From Methanobacteriota archaeon (lineage in GTDB: Archaea > Thermoplasmatota > Poseidoniia > Poseidoniales > Thalassarchaeaceae), in contig JABIKU010000035.1 in the NCBI GenBank assembly GCA_018654845.1, positions 78,826 to 142,825 on the forward strand: a DNA stretch of 64,000 nt. The letters are read 5' to 3'. The notes under the pieces were generated by a model that made no database searches, had not been told where the DNA came from, and saw only the letters and a program-made list of their open reading frames with translations. Within the stretch, counting starts at the first letter, position 1. Each line of letters opens with the position of its first letter. The translations under genes were made by a program, and so were the position numbers. Positions 1-9,364 of this stretch are shown here, in pieces.

Positions 1-154
1 CGAGTTTTGATTCGCCGGCAAGCCATTGTTCGATTCTATAGAACTCAGAGCCAGTACCCTGTGCGTGTAATTGAGCCAATGAATCCCAAGACTCGAGGTT
101 TTGACGAATTGCTTCATCATTAGATTCAGGAATGGGTGCTGGACGCCAACTCAT
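1..154 (-). CDS. Partial class I SAM-dependent methyltransferase (N-terminus)
   Basis: The gene starts at the ATG at 154 on the minus strand and runs off the left edge of the window, so only about 51 residues are visible. The translation begins MSWRPAPIPESNDEAIRQN and continues with WDSLAQLHAQGTGSEFYRIE and then a WLAGESKL segment. This WD..A..H..G..FY.ie..laG pattern is how a family of SAM-dependent methyltransferases opens, just before their glycine-rich SAM-binding loop. That loop would lie outside the window, so the function is inferred from the N-terminal pattern alone. The gene is codirectional with the PEP synthase upstream of it at 216-2849, separated by about 60 bases. Confidence 0.55.
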   Translation of the reverse strand, partial: MSWRPAPIPESNDEAIRQNLESWDSLAQLHAQGTGSEFYRIEQWLAGESKL

Positions 155-215
155 GTCTCCCGCACGTGGTACAGTTTGTAGCAAATTCGGTCAATGATTA
201 AAGAAAAAAACTGGG

Positions 216-2849
216 CTAATTACCGTTCTCAGCTTTTAGAACTGCTTGACGAACTAACATTGCCGTGTCGGGTGTAACAGAAATTGATGTTATTCCACAC
301 TCTACGAGGAAGGGAGGGAATTCTTCTGGGTGATCGGACGGTGCTTGACCGCATATTCCGATTTCCAATCCTTTTTTCTTAAATTTTTCAACTGCAGTCT
401 TAATCATCGACTTAACAGCAGGTGAGCGAGCATCAACTGCGTGTTGATACCCTTCCAAATCATCGCGTGAGACCGCATAAATTGTCTGCACTAAATCATT
501 GGTTCCGATTGAGCCGCCAGATAATTCCATCTTGTCAATGAACGAATCAGCATCTATTACATTAGAAGGTAATTCGACCATAACGAATAATGGAACTCCA
601 TCTGAAGGGCCAATTTTCCATTCATTTAGTAATTCTTTAACCGCTTCTCCCTCTTCAGGTGAACGACAAAATGGAATCATCAATTGTAAATTTTCAAGTT
701 TGAAATCATGAAACACCGAAGCCATTGCTTTGCATTCCATCTCAAATGCAGGCTTGAATTTGGGGTCGAGATATCTCGATGCACCCCTCCAAGCAATCAT
801 CGGGTTTTCTTCAACTGGTTCAAAAATTCGTCCGCCTAATAAATCTCGATATTCATTTGATTTTAAATCAGATAACCGGACTAAAACTGGACGTGGATGG
901 AATGCCGCACAAATCAATCCAACTCCTTCTCTCAATTTGTCGATGAATAATCCGGTCGGGTCATCATAAGACCAACATCGACGATCGATTTCATCGACAA
1001 TCTTTCTAACAAATTGTTCTCCTTCAGATTCAAGATTTCGACTATAATGTTCTATTGAAGGGGCAATATTCCCTGTTTCAACAAATTCATTCAATGCGTC
1101 TCGATGAATGAAAGCCAAAGGATGGATACCCACTTCGCCCGCTAATACGAATTCAATTCTAGCTAAACCAACACCTTGAACAGGTAACATTGAATCCGCT
1201 AAAGATTTAGTTGGAAATCCAACATTTAGTTTGATTTTTGTTTTCAAAACAGTTGAAGTATCAATTTCATAATTTGTTATTTCAAATGGATGAATTCCAT
1301 CGAAGACATATCCAGTATCACCTTCAGCACAAGATCCAGTGACTTCAATTCCATTTTCGAGATTCATTGCATTAAGGCAACCCACGATAGCTGGAATCCC
1401 AAATTCACGAGCTATAATTGCAGCATGAGATGTCCTCCCACCCTTTCTTGTGACGATTAACGATGCTTCTTTCATCATCGGCTCCCAATCAGGAGTCGTC
1501 ATCTCTGTAACCAATACATCACCAGTTTCGAAAACTCTCTCATCCCAAGACATTTCTTCCAATGATACGCCAACAGAAGTTCTCTTTGCAATTTCACGTC
1601 GCCTCTCTAATACTTCTTCATAGGAATGATAAATTCTGGACCGGCCAGTTCCAATTCTTTTTCCTACTGCCTGGCCAGTCGCCAAAACTGATTTTTTCAG
1701 TAAGCGGCGGAAAAGTTTTGGTTCCATTTCATATCTCGTTATTGCTTGATTACTGATTTTTGCGTGAACGGTTTCAGGTCGTGCTTGAAGGATGTATAAT
1801 TTTCCATCAATTCCATCTTTTGCCCATTCAATATCCATAGATAGTTCATAGTGTTCTTCAATTCGAAGAGCCATCTCTGCTAATGCATTACATTCCTTCG
1901 AATTGAGTGACCAAGCCCTTCTCTCAATGAATGGAACATCGATGATAGTTGTGTTCCTTACACCATCACTAGCGTATATCATTCTCTGTTCCTTACCTCC
2001 CAAATGACGGTGAACAACAGCAAATGCACCTCTGTTAATTCCCTCTTTCCAAACAGTGAATGTATCTGGTGACACAGTTCCTTGAACTACGAGTTCACCT
2101 AAACCATATGACGAAGCGATATGAATAACACCATCGTGTCCAGAATCTGGGTCGATGGTGAACATTACTCCTGAACAAGCTAAATCTGATCGGACCATTT
2201 TCATGGTCACGACAGCCAATGGACTTTCTAGTGGATTCATACCTCTATCCAACTGATAGCAAATCGCCCGCTCTGTAAACTGGGATGCGATGCATCTTCG
2301 CCAATGAAGAATAACTGAGGATTCTCCATGTATATTTAGAAATGATTCATACTGACCTGCGAAAGAAGCATCGATGGAATCCTCTGATGTTGCTGAAGAT
2401 CTGACTGCAACATCAACTCCTTTACCATATTCAGTACATAATTGAAGATAGGCTGCAGCAATAGCTTCTGAAATTACTTCAGGGATGGGTGTAACCTGGA
2501 CTAACTCACGAGCCAAAGTCGCACGGCCATGCATCTCTAGATGTTTGGATGGATTTGCACCATCTAAACAACAAGCGACCGCATCGGCTAGAGAGTTTGA
2601 TTTGATGGCGCAATCTCTAATTTTTTCTAACCCTTCAATCTCAACAACTTGATCCCAAGTTCCAGAAGGAACTTGACAGTTAAAAAACTCCCAATAAGCG
2701 GCAACAGATACTGTAAATCCATTTGGAACAATCACACCTAATCCACTCAAATTTTGGTACATTTCACCAAGAGAAGCACCCTTACCTCCAACACGAAGAA
2801 TATCATTCATTCCGGTTTCATCAAACCATAAAATAAGTGGATCGGACAT
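216..2849 (-). CDS. ppsA: Phosphoenolpyruvate synthase (pyruvate, water dikinase)
   Basis: Converts pyruvate, ATP and water to PEP, AMP and phosphate, the gluconeogenic entry step in the cytoplasm. Numbered from the upstream ATG at 2855, the N-terminal ATP-grasp domain covers about residues 5-360, with KGASLGEM near 25 and VRSSATSEDS at 151-160. The swivelling phosphohistidine domain has GGRTSHAAIIAREFGIPA with the phosphorylated His477. The C-terminal TIM-barrel PEP domain has SIGTNDLVQ at 782-790 and the catalytic Cys835 in GICGQ. The length of 877-879 residues is slightly longer than typical. Two in-frame ATGs exist, at 2855 and 2849; AGGAG lies 3 bases before the first and 9 before the second, so I chose 2849. 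It is divergent from trxB. Confidence 0.93.
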   Translation of the reverse strand: MSDPLILWFDETGMNDILRVGGKGASLGEMYQNLSGLGVIVPNGFTVSVAAYWEFFNCQVPSGTWDQVVEIEGLEKIRDCAIKSNSLADAVACCLDGANPSKHLEMHGRATLARELVQVTPIPEVISEAIAAAYLQLCTEYGKGVDVAVRSSATSEDSIDASFAGQYESFLNIHGESSVILHWRRCIASQFTERAICYQLDRGMNPLESPLAVVTMKMVRSDLACSGVMFTIDPDSGHDGVIHIASSYGLGELVVQGTVSPDTFTVWKEGINRGAFAVVHRHLGGKEQRMIYASDGVRNTTIIDVPFIERRAWSLNSKECNALAEMALRIEEHYELSMDIEWAKDGIDGKLYILQARPETVHAKISNQAITRYEMEPKLFRRLLKKSVLATGQAVGKRIGTGRSRIYHSYEEVLERRREIAKRTSVGVSLEEMSWDERVFETGDVLVTEMTTPDWEPMMKEASLIVTRKGGRTSHAAIIAREFGIPAIVGCLNAMNLENGIEVTGSCAEGDTGYVFDGIHPFEITNYEIDTSTVLKTKIKLNVGFPTKSLADSMLPVQGVGLARIEFVLAGEVGIHPLAFIHRDALNEFVETGNIAPSIEHYSRNLESEGEQFVRKIVDEIDRRCWSYDDPTGLFIDKLREGVGLICAAFHPRPVLVRLSDLKSNEYRDLLGGRIFEPVEENPMIAWRGASRYLDPKFKPAFEMECKAMASVFHDFKLENLQLMIPFCRSPEEGEAVKELLNEWKIGPSDGVPLFVMVELPSNVIDADSFIDKMELSGGSIGTNDLVQTIYAVSRDDLEGYQHAVDARSPAVKSMIKTAVEKFKKKGLEIGICGQAPSDHPEEFPPFLVECGITSISVTPDTAMLVRQAVLKAENGN

Positions 2850-2973
2850 TAACATATTCTCCTATCGGCTCAATCGCCTCAAACATGATGGGGAGTCGGC
2901 GACAAATATACATTAGTGTAGAAAGGAAAGTGTAGCAAGTTTGCTAACCCTTGAATCGTAGTATTCAAGAAGG

Positions 2974-3924
2974 ATGCTCTCTGTTCGGTCAACTGTGAGT
3001 GAAGAAATCCAAGAAATCATCATCATCGGTTCCGGACCAGCTGGATATACAGCCGGACTATACGCTGCCAGAGCGATGTTAGAGCCCTTGATGTTCGGTG
3101 GATATATGTCCGGTGGCCAATTAATGCTCACCAGTGATATAGAAAATTTTCCCGGTTACCCAGAAGGCATCGGTGGCCCTGAAATGATGGTTCAATTGAG
3201 AGAACAAGCAGAAAGGTTCGGTCTCACCGTTGAAGACAAAAACGTCGAGCGAGTTGATTTTTCGGAACGTCCTTTCAAAATATACGTTGAAGGTGAGGAA
3301 TTCTTAGCAAAATCAGTCATCATCAGCACAGGTGCAGAGGCAATATGGCTAGGGGCCGAAGGAGAAGAAGCGCAGAAAGGCAGAGGGATTTCGGTTTGTG
3401 CAACATGTGATGGTGCATTTTTCAGAAACGAGGAAGTTATGGTAATTGGCGGAGGAGATTCGGCGATGGAGGAAGCGACTTTCTTGACTAGATTTGCTGA
3501 CAAAGTGACTATTATCAATCGAAGAGATGTATTCCGTGCATCGAAAGTCATGTATGACCGTGCAAATGCAAATCCAAAAATTGAAATTATTCCTCACCGC
3601 CAAGTAACGAGATGGCTTTCAGACGAAAAAGGCTTAACTGGAGCGATTTTAGAAGATCCAAGAGATGGTTCTGAAACAGAAATAACAGTTACCGGAGCAT
3701 TCATCGCAATAGGACATAAACCGATTACTGCATTCTTAGATGACCAAATCGATACCGATGAAGAAGGCTATATTTTGCATTCAGAACATACGATGACCAA
3801 TGTCCCAGGCGTTTTTGCAGCTGGCGATGTTGTCGATACCCGATACCGCCAAGCGGTTACTGCTGCTGGCATGGGATGCCAAGCAGCAATGGATGCTGAA
3901 AAGTGGTTAGAAGAACATAATTGA
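2974..3924 (+). CDS. trxB: Thioredoxin-disulfide reductase
   Basis: NAD(P)H-dependent flavoenzyme that reduces thioredoxin in the cytoplasm. It has 316 residues, the normal family length. The FAD-binding GSGPAGYTAGLYAAR is at 19-33, the redox-active CATC at 142-145, and the nucleotide-binding GGGDSAMEEA at 159-168. NRRDVFRASK follows at 182-191, where the basic residues suit NADPH. The C-terminal FAD motif is FAAGDVVDTRYRQA. All catalytic positions are intact. The moeB-like gene follows after 21 bases, so the two are probably cotranscribed; a reductase next to a sulfur-transfer protein is compatible with sulfide or persulfide handling, but that link is inference. AAGAAGG just before the ATG is the only RBS-like sequence. 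Confidence 0.95.
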   Translation: MLSVRSTVSEEIQEIIIIGSGPAGYTAGLYAARAMLEPLMFGGYMSGGQLMLTSDIENFPGYPEGIGGPEMMVQLREQAERFGLTVEDKNVERVDFSERPFKIYVEGEEFLAKSVIISTGAEAIWLGAEGEEAQKGRGISVCATCDGAFFRNEEVMVIGGGDSAMEEATFLTRFADKVTIINRRDVFRASKVMYDRANANPKIEIIPHRQVTRWLSDEKGLTGAILEDPRDGSETEITVTGAFIAIGHKPITAFLDDQIDTDEEGYILHSEHTMTNVPGVFAAGDVVDTRYRQAVTAAGMGCQAAMDAEKWLEEHN

Positions 3925-3945
3925 GAAAATACATCCGAAGTAGCC

Positions 3946-5136
3946 ATGAGGGAGATGGTTCCTCGTAGAACCATGTCGGCCAAGTTATCGGATGCAGAGA
4001 GAGATCGTTATATGCGACATCTAATGCTTCCTCAAGTTGGTGAAAAAGGTCAAATTCGTCTGAAGGAATCATCGATTCTTGTAGTTGGGGCAGGAGGATT
4101 AGGTTCTCCGGTTCTACTTTATCTTGCATCAGCAGGAATTGGCTGTATCGGTATCATCGATGATGACGTTGTCGAAATTTCTAACCTACAGCGTCAGATT
4201 ATTCATTCATCCTTATCGATTGGAGATCCTAAAGTAGATTCAGTATCAAATCGACTCAAAGAACTGAATCCAGAAATCATTATTGAAACCTATGATTGTA
4301 GATTGAATGTAGACAATGCTCTAGAAATTATCTCAAAATTTGACTTAGTCGTCGATGGAACTGATAATTTTGCAACAAGGTACACAATTAGCGATACTTG
4401 TGAGATATTGGATAAACCTTGGATTTTTGGCTCAATTCATAGATTTGATGGGCAAGTATCGGTATTCAACCATAGAGGTGGACCAAATTATCGAGATTTA
4501 TTTCCTCAAGCACCGCCACCAGAATTCGCTCCAAATTGTGCTGAAGCTGGAGTTCTCGGTGTATTACCAGGATTGGTGGGGTCAATTCAAGCAAATGAAG
4601 CACTGAAAATTATTCTTGATATCGGCGAACCATTATCTGGGAAATTATTGACTATCGACGCACTTTCAATGCAAATCCGATCCTTATCGTTTTTTAAAGA
4701 CCAAAAACGTCAAAAAATAACTGAATTATCTGAAGAAGCAATATCATGCGCAGTAACAGGTAATCAAGATGGAAAGGGCTCTGCAAATTTTGAATATCGA
4801 TACGAAGATATTTTGCCAACTGAATTCAAGTCTCGAACATCAGCAGGGTGGAAACCATTCTTTCTAGATGTTCGAACAGAAATTGAAGAAAATATCGTTT
4901 CATTACCAAATACTTCGATTAGAATCCCTATCGAAAAAATACCTAGCAATTTAGAATTATTTCCTCGAGACCGTGACATCGTAGTTTACTGTAAATTAGG
5001 TGAAAGATCAATTAGCGTGGTCCAATTCCTAGAGAAATCAGGATTGAATGGTGAGAATCTCTATAATTTGGTTGGTGGCGTTCATTTATGGTCTGATACC
5101 GTAGATTCTAGTATTACAAAATATGGAAGTTACTAA
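3946..5136 (+). CDS. MoeB/ThiF-family adenylyltransferase with C-terminal rhodanese domain
   Basis: E1-like enzyme expected to adenylate the C-terminal Gly of a ubiquitin-like sulfur carrier (MoaD, ThiS or SAMP type) and pass sulfur to it for molybdopterin, thiamine or tRNA thiolation. The Rossmann ATP site VGAGGLGSP is at 47-55, DGTDNFATR at 137-145 and the conserved CAEAGVLGVLPG at 198-209. A rhodanese domain occupies about 290-390, with active Cys349 in VVYCKLGERS. The two CxxC zinc pairs of E. coli MoeB and eukaryotic Uba4 are absent. The family normally starts near MSAKLSDAERDRYMRH, so the ATG at 3973 is a strong alternative start. The molybdenum-enzyme island further along the window makes a MoeB role plausible; substrate specificity is unproven. 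Confidence 0.85.
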   Translation: MREMVPRRTMSAKLSDAERDRYMRHLMLPQVGEKGQIRLKESSILVVGAGGLGSPVLLYLASAGIGCIGIIDDDVVEISNLQRQIIHSSLSIGDPKVDSVSNRLKELNPEIIIETYDCRLNVDNALEIISKFDLVVDGTDNFATRYTISDTCEILDKPWIFGSIHRFDGQVSVFNHRGGPNYRDLFPQAPPPEFAPNCAEAGVLGVLPGLVGSIQANEALKIILDIGEPLSGKLLTIDALSMQIRSLSFFKDQKRQKITELSEEAISCAVTGNQDGKGSANFEYRYEDILPTEFKSRTSAGWKPFFLDVRTEIEENIVSLPNTSIRIPIEKIPSNLELFPRDRDIVVYCKLGERSISVVQFLEKSGLNGENLYNLVGGVHLWSDTVDSSITKYGSY

Positions 5137-5346
5137 AACACTCATTATATACGAGATAAGTGGTGTTATTAGAGTCAGTCACCTTTTTTTAAATGGTGTA
5201 AATATAGTAATATCATCTGATAAAATATATAATTAATAAATTGTGGTAATTAATATAGTAATTCGCTATAGTCAAATGATTATTTATGGTGTAACTCTCA
5301 AATTTGGTTAATTTTCGGCACGGACTACCACATTAACCTCAAAAAT
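5137..5346. other. AT-rich intergenic region with direct repeats and a poly-T tract
   Basis: This 210-base gap follows the moeB-like gene. It contains a run of seven T at 5184-5190, about 50 bases past the stop, which fits an archaeal oligo-T terminator. It also contains two pairs of direct repeats: ATGGTGTAA at 5193-5201 and 5286-5294, and AATATAGTAAT at 5201-5211 and 5252-5262. No ORF of useful length was seen. The region probably holds the promoter of the E1 gene, but I cannot choose one TATA box with confidence. Confidence 0.5.
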
Positions 5347-8283
5347 ATGGTGAAAATAAATAAGAATAGCCGATTACTAGTAGTAGTAAAGCGCATCCGG
5401 AATATCATGAGCATTGCAAGGCAAGGAATTTGGCAGTGCTCAACCTGCGCTAATCATCAGGTTTGGAAAACACGTAATACTGACACACAGAGTATCGATA
5501 GAGAATGCTCAAAATGCTCGAAAAGAGTGCGGGTCACTCTCGACAGGTCAAAAACGGGACAAGGCCGAAAACGAATGGTAAAAATTTGGGAAAGAGATAT
5601 TTCTATCGATTTGTCGCAAGTTGAATTTGAAGTTGAACGGCGAAACAAAAAAAAGAATGGAGGGTCAAATTCATTACTGGAAAAAAATGATGAAGAAAGG
5701 CCCACTGATCAAATAGATTTGCCTCCAATTTGGGGTGCTGGTTGGCAGCCTTCAAAACCATTGAACTTCTCTCAAAAATTAATTTCATCAGAAGCAAAAA
5801 AAGAATTATTAAGATTTATTGCAGAGAGGCATGACGGTTACCTCGAAATTATTTCGAAAATTTGGGAGGAACTAATGCCCCCTCATTCATTTGATGGCGA
5901 ATCATTCCATTCATTCTCCATCGAGATTAATTTAGCTATTAATAATGGCATCAAAGAATTGCTCTTAACTCCAGAATTTGCAGAATTATCAGATTCTGAA
6001 ATAATCCCACGACGTAAGGGAGATCTGTACTTAGAACGCAGGACTATTCGCCTATTGCGTGATATTTCACTTTGCATGAGAAGGATGGCTTACACCACTG
6101 CCATCACACTAGAAGATAGGATTCAATGGCAGAGATGGATGACAAGAACCAGAGCATTAGACGGACACCTCAAAGATCTCTTCATCAATGGAGTCGATAC
6201 CCCAGATGGATCTAACTTTGGAGGAAAAGGATTCAGGTCCACTTGGCAAGAAGGAGTCGTTGCTTGTGCCACCTCAATGACTAGAGCCATTGATTTATCG
6301 AAGGATGAACGCCATCTTTCCGATGTTATTGCACCAATGATTAGAGATGTTGGATTGGCGATGGCATTCGGCCAAACACCCCTAGAAATTTTTGCTGCCC
6401 AAACCGGAAAATCAGGTTCTTACATGAATGGAGGCCACCGTGACGCTGGCGGAAGAGATTTACATATCGGTAATTGGGAAAAAGCAATTCTCCCACCGAC
6501 TGCCCCTCTGCCAATTGCTAGCGCGACAGCAACTGGGGTTGCGCTAGCAGCGTCTCGAATGAACATCAAACGGTTCCATCTCGCGCCCGTAGGAGAAGGA
6601 TGCAGCAGCAATGGCGAATTTTGGGAAGCAATGAACCTTGCAGGGGCGCGAGGATTACCTATTGCTTACATGATTCAAAATAATCAAATCGCCCTTGATA
6701 CTTTTATTACTGGACAATCCGGAGCTGAAAATTTTGGAGATAAAGGATATGCTATGGGTATACCATCATGGACTATTGACGGTTCAGATCCGGCACAATT
6801 TCATGCATCGACTGCAACCGCAAGAGAATATGCTTTGGATGGTGGTGGCGCCACTTTAATCCATGTTGAAACGATGCGTGGATGTGGCCATGCCCACCAT
6901 CACGACGATCTCTATTTAGGATCAAATTCTGGAACACCCCCCGGTTATGTTAATCGCGATTTGTTAACATATTGGGCTGCTAAAGACCCTCTTCCAAACC
7001 ATCGCGAGTTGTGCCTTCAACTCGGCTCAAATGAAATTGAATTGTCTTCGATTGAAACCCAGGAACAGGCATTGGTTGATGCTGCAAGAGTTACTATGGA
7101 AAAAATGCCTTGGCCAGAGGGTTCATCCGTAGTAAAAGGTATTACTTCGAGCCATAATGCAGCGACCCATACCGAGCAATTTCATAGAATGGATACAAAT
7201 TCTCAAGTTGATGAATCACCTTTGAAACCGGGCGAATGTGCAGTTGAATTCTCAACTGCGCCTAATGCGTCAACATTTAGTCGGGCGATACAGAATGCAA
7301 TGGTCAGGCTGGCTGAAAAATATTCTGACAATATCGTTTTTATGGGAGAAGATATGGAAATTGCTGGTGCCTTTGGAATGAACATTCCTCTGAAGGCAAA
7401 AGGTCATTCAATAAAATTGCTAGACATGCCTTTATCAGAATCAATAATCATCAATTCTGCGACCGGGGCAGCTCTAGGTGGCATGCGGCCAATCGCTGAA
7501 ATTCAATTTGGTGGATTTGCCGCATTGGCAATGAATGCCTTGGTTAACAATGCAGCTCAACTGCGTTGGCGATGGGGTGCAGATGTACCTCTAACCATCA
7601 GAATACCATTGGGTGGAAAAACACGAAGTGGCCCATTTCATGCTAATATGATTGAATCTTGGTTCATTAATGACCCTGGATTGACCATATTGTTCCCGAG
7701 CACACCTCAAGATGCGTACGATTTGTTAATCGAAGCCCATTCACTTGATGATCCGGTAATTTTCCTAGAACACCTAGGCCTTTACGGGCTTCGTGGCAGC
7801 AAGACGGGGTGGGGGGATTCAATCAACCAAATAATCGATGAAGAATCGGTCCAAAACCAACTCGCTGCAGGAAAGTCGTCAATAGGAAAGGCGAGAGTCA
7901 TACGTGGCGGAAATGATGTGACAATCGTAACGTGGGGAGCGATGGTTCACGTCGCTCTGAAAGTTGCAGAAGAGATGTCTGCCAATAATATTGAAGTTGA
8001 AATTGTCGATTTACGAACTATCTTGCCTTTTGATGCCCTTACCTGTATCAAATCCGTGAAGAGAACCAATCGATTAATCGTATTACAAGAGTCTCAATAC
8101 ACCGGAGGACTCGGCCATACAGTGAGTAGCCGAATTCTTGAAGAAACATTTTGGGAATTAGAATCGCCACCTGTTGTAATCGGTGCTCTCGACACCCCGG
8201 TACCATTCGCACCAATGTTAGAAGACCATACAATTCCTTCAAAAGAACTAGTTATTCGACACATCAAAAGAATGTTTGTGTGA
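5347..8283 (+). CDS. Fused 2-oxoacid dehydrogenase E1 (alpha+beta) with N-terminal zinc ribbon
   Basis: A thiamine-diphosphate decarboxylase component of a pyruvate or branched-chain 2-oxoacid dehydrogenase complex. Residues about 26-60 form a zinc-ribbon-like element, with C31/C34 (CSTC) and C54/C57 (CSKC), followed by a basic linker. The alpha domain covers about 230-590, with the ThDP/Mg motif GEGCSSNGEFWEAMNLAG near 416-433 and QNNQIAL after it. The beta domain covers about 635-978, with FMGEDMEIAGAFG near 665-677 and GGLGHTVSSRILEE near 920. Alpha and beta are usually separate; fusion occurs in some bacteria. No E2 or E3 gene is nearby. The ATG at 5407 (MSIARQGIWQCSTC) is an equally good start and would remove a basic 20-residue leader. 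The exact 2-oxoacid substrate cannot be told. Confidence 0.86.
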   Translation: MVKINKNSRLLVVVKRIRNIMSIARQGIWQCSTCANHQVWKTRNTDTQSIDRECSKCSKRVRVTLDRSKTGQGRKRMVKIWERDISIDLSQVEFEVERRNKKKNGGSNSLLEKNDEERPTDQIDLPPIWGAGWQPSKPLNFSQKLISSEAKKELLRFIAERHDGYLEIISKIWEELMPPHSFDGESFHSFSIEINLAINNGIKELLLTPEFAELSDSEIIPRRKGDLYLERRTIRLLRDISLCMRRMAYTTAITLEDRIQWQRWMTRTRALDGHLKDLFINGVDTPDGSNFGGKGFRSTWQEGVVACATSMTRAIDLSKDERHLSDVIAPMIRDVGLAMAFGQTPLEIFAAQTGKSGSYMNGGHRDAGGRDLHIGNWEKAILPPTAPLPIASATATGVALAASRMNIKRFHLAPVGEGCSSNGEFWEAMNLAGARGLPIAYMIQNNQIALDTFITGQSGAENFGDKGYAMGIPSWTIDGSDPAQFHASTATAREYALDGGGATLIHVETMRGCGHAHHHDDLYLGSNSGTPPGYVNRDLLTYWAAKDPLPNHRELCLQLGSNEIELSSIETQEQALVDAARVTMEKMPWPEGSSVVKGITSSHNAATHTEQFHRMDTNSQVDESPLKPGECAVEFSTAPNASTFSRAIQNAMVRLAEKYSDNIVFMGEDMEIAGAFGMNIPLKAKGHSIKLLDMPLSESIIINSATGAALGGMRPIAEIQFGGFAALAMNALVNNAAQLRWRWGADVPLTIRIPLGGKTRSGPFHANMIESWFINDPGLTILFPSTPQDAYDLLIEAHSLDDPVIFLEHLGLYGLRGSKTGWGDSINQIIDEESVQNQLAAGKSSIGKARVIRGGNDVTIVTWGAMVHVALKVAEEMSANNIEVEIVDLRTILPFDALTCIKSVKRTNRLIVLQESQYTGGLGHTVSSRILEETFWELESPPVVIGALDTPVPFAPMLEDHTIPSKELVIRHIKRMFV

Positions 8284-8341
8284 ATTATTGGTATGAGAAA
8301 GGTCATGAGTAAAATAGCAACGGCAGAAATCAATAGGTGAT

Positions 8342-9310
8342 ATGATGTTTACAGAATCTCTTGAATCTCTTCCAGATTCTATTTTGATAATCATCGGCTT
8401 CACCTTTTTAATCGCTGGCGGTGAAGGAGTGGTTCAAGGAGCGGTCACATTCGCTAAACGGTTGAATGTCCCCCCCCTCCTAATCGGATTCACTATAGTT
8501 GCAATTGGCACATCTCTCCCAGAGCTCGCTGTAGCTTTACAGGCAGTAAGTAGTGGCCAACAAGAGTTGGTGGACCTAGCAGTCGGAGGAATTTTAGGTT
8601 CAAATGTAGCTAACATCATGCTCGTTCTTGGGACCGCAGCTCTACTAGGGGCTTGCAAAGATCCAGGTGTTGGAATTCGTAAAGATGCAATTGCAGTAAT
8701 TGTCGCTACAATCATCTTGCTCCTAACCGTCTTCATCGGGGAAATATACCAAATAGTTGGAATTGGAATGGTGATTGGACTGGTTGGCTATTACACCTTT
8801 TCATACAAAAAATCCATGGCTGCTGGAACAGATGTTGAACTTGAAGACACTTGGATTCCAGACAACTTATTCTTTTCTTTAGCAGTGTTAATAATGGCCG
8901 GAGCAACGATTTTTCTTGGATCAGACCTACTGATAAGCGGGGCGACTGGAATGGCTACTTCGATGGGAATACAACAATCCATAATTGGCCTTTCAGTAAT
9001 CGCCCTGGGCACTTCGTTACCCGAGTTGACCGTGACCATTATCGCTGCTGTGCGAGGTCAAGAAGGAGTCGCAATTGGAAATGTTTTGGGCTCAAATGTA
9101 ATCAACATCTTAGGGGTTCTTGGCATTGCTTCAACCTATGCTGGTGGTATTATCGTCGCACCAGAATTCTTTGTCAGAGATATCTGGGTCGTGGTCTTAA
9201 CCTCTGGTTTTGTTGCAGCAATGCTGCTTGATGAAAGGCATATCGGAAGACGAGTTGGTGCAAGTATGATTACAGGATATTTGGTCTATATGTGGTATCT
9301 CTTCGCTTGA
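8342..9310 (+). CDS. Sodium/calcium exchanger family membrane protein (YrbG-like)
   Basis: Cation/Ca2+ antiporter (CaCA superfamily) in the cytoplasmic membrane, probably expelling Ca2+ in exchange for Na+. Its 322 residues form two inverted halves, each carrying the hallmark pair: GTSLPELAVAL and GSNVANIMLVLG in the first half, GTSLPELTVTI and GSNVINILGVLG in the second. About ten hydrophobic helices are visible, with the polar loop between the halves near residues 150-180 (TDVELEDTW). AGGTGAT stands just before the ATG; a second ATG follows immediately. It lies 58 bases after the E1 gene and 54 before an acyl-CoA dehydrogenase, all codirectional. Selectivity for Ca2+ is inferred from family. 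Confidence 0.92.
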   Translation: MMFTESLESLPDSILIIIGFTFLIAGGEGVVQGAVTFAKRLNVPPLLIGFTIVAIGTSLPELAVALQAVSSGQQELVDLAVGGILGSNVANIMLVLGTAALLGACKDPGVGIRKDAIAVIVATIILLLTVFIGEIYQIVGIGMVIGLVGYYTFSYKKSMAAGTDVELEDTWIPDNLFFSLAVLIMAGATIFLGSDLLISGATGMATSMGIQQSIIGLSVIALGTSLPELTVTIIAAVRGQEGVAIGNVLGSNVINILGVLGIASTYAGGIIVAPEFFVRDIWVVVLTSGFVAAMLLDERHIGRRVGASMITGYLVYMWYLFA

Positions 9311-9364
9311 AATTTTTCATGTATTTGGGCTAATGCTCATAATCTGGATGCCTGTCGTAAGAAC

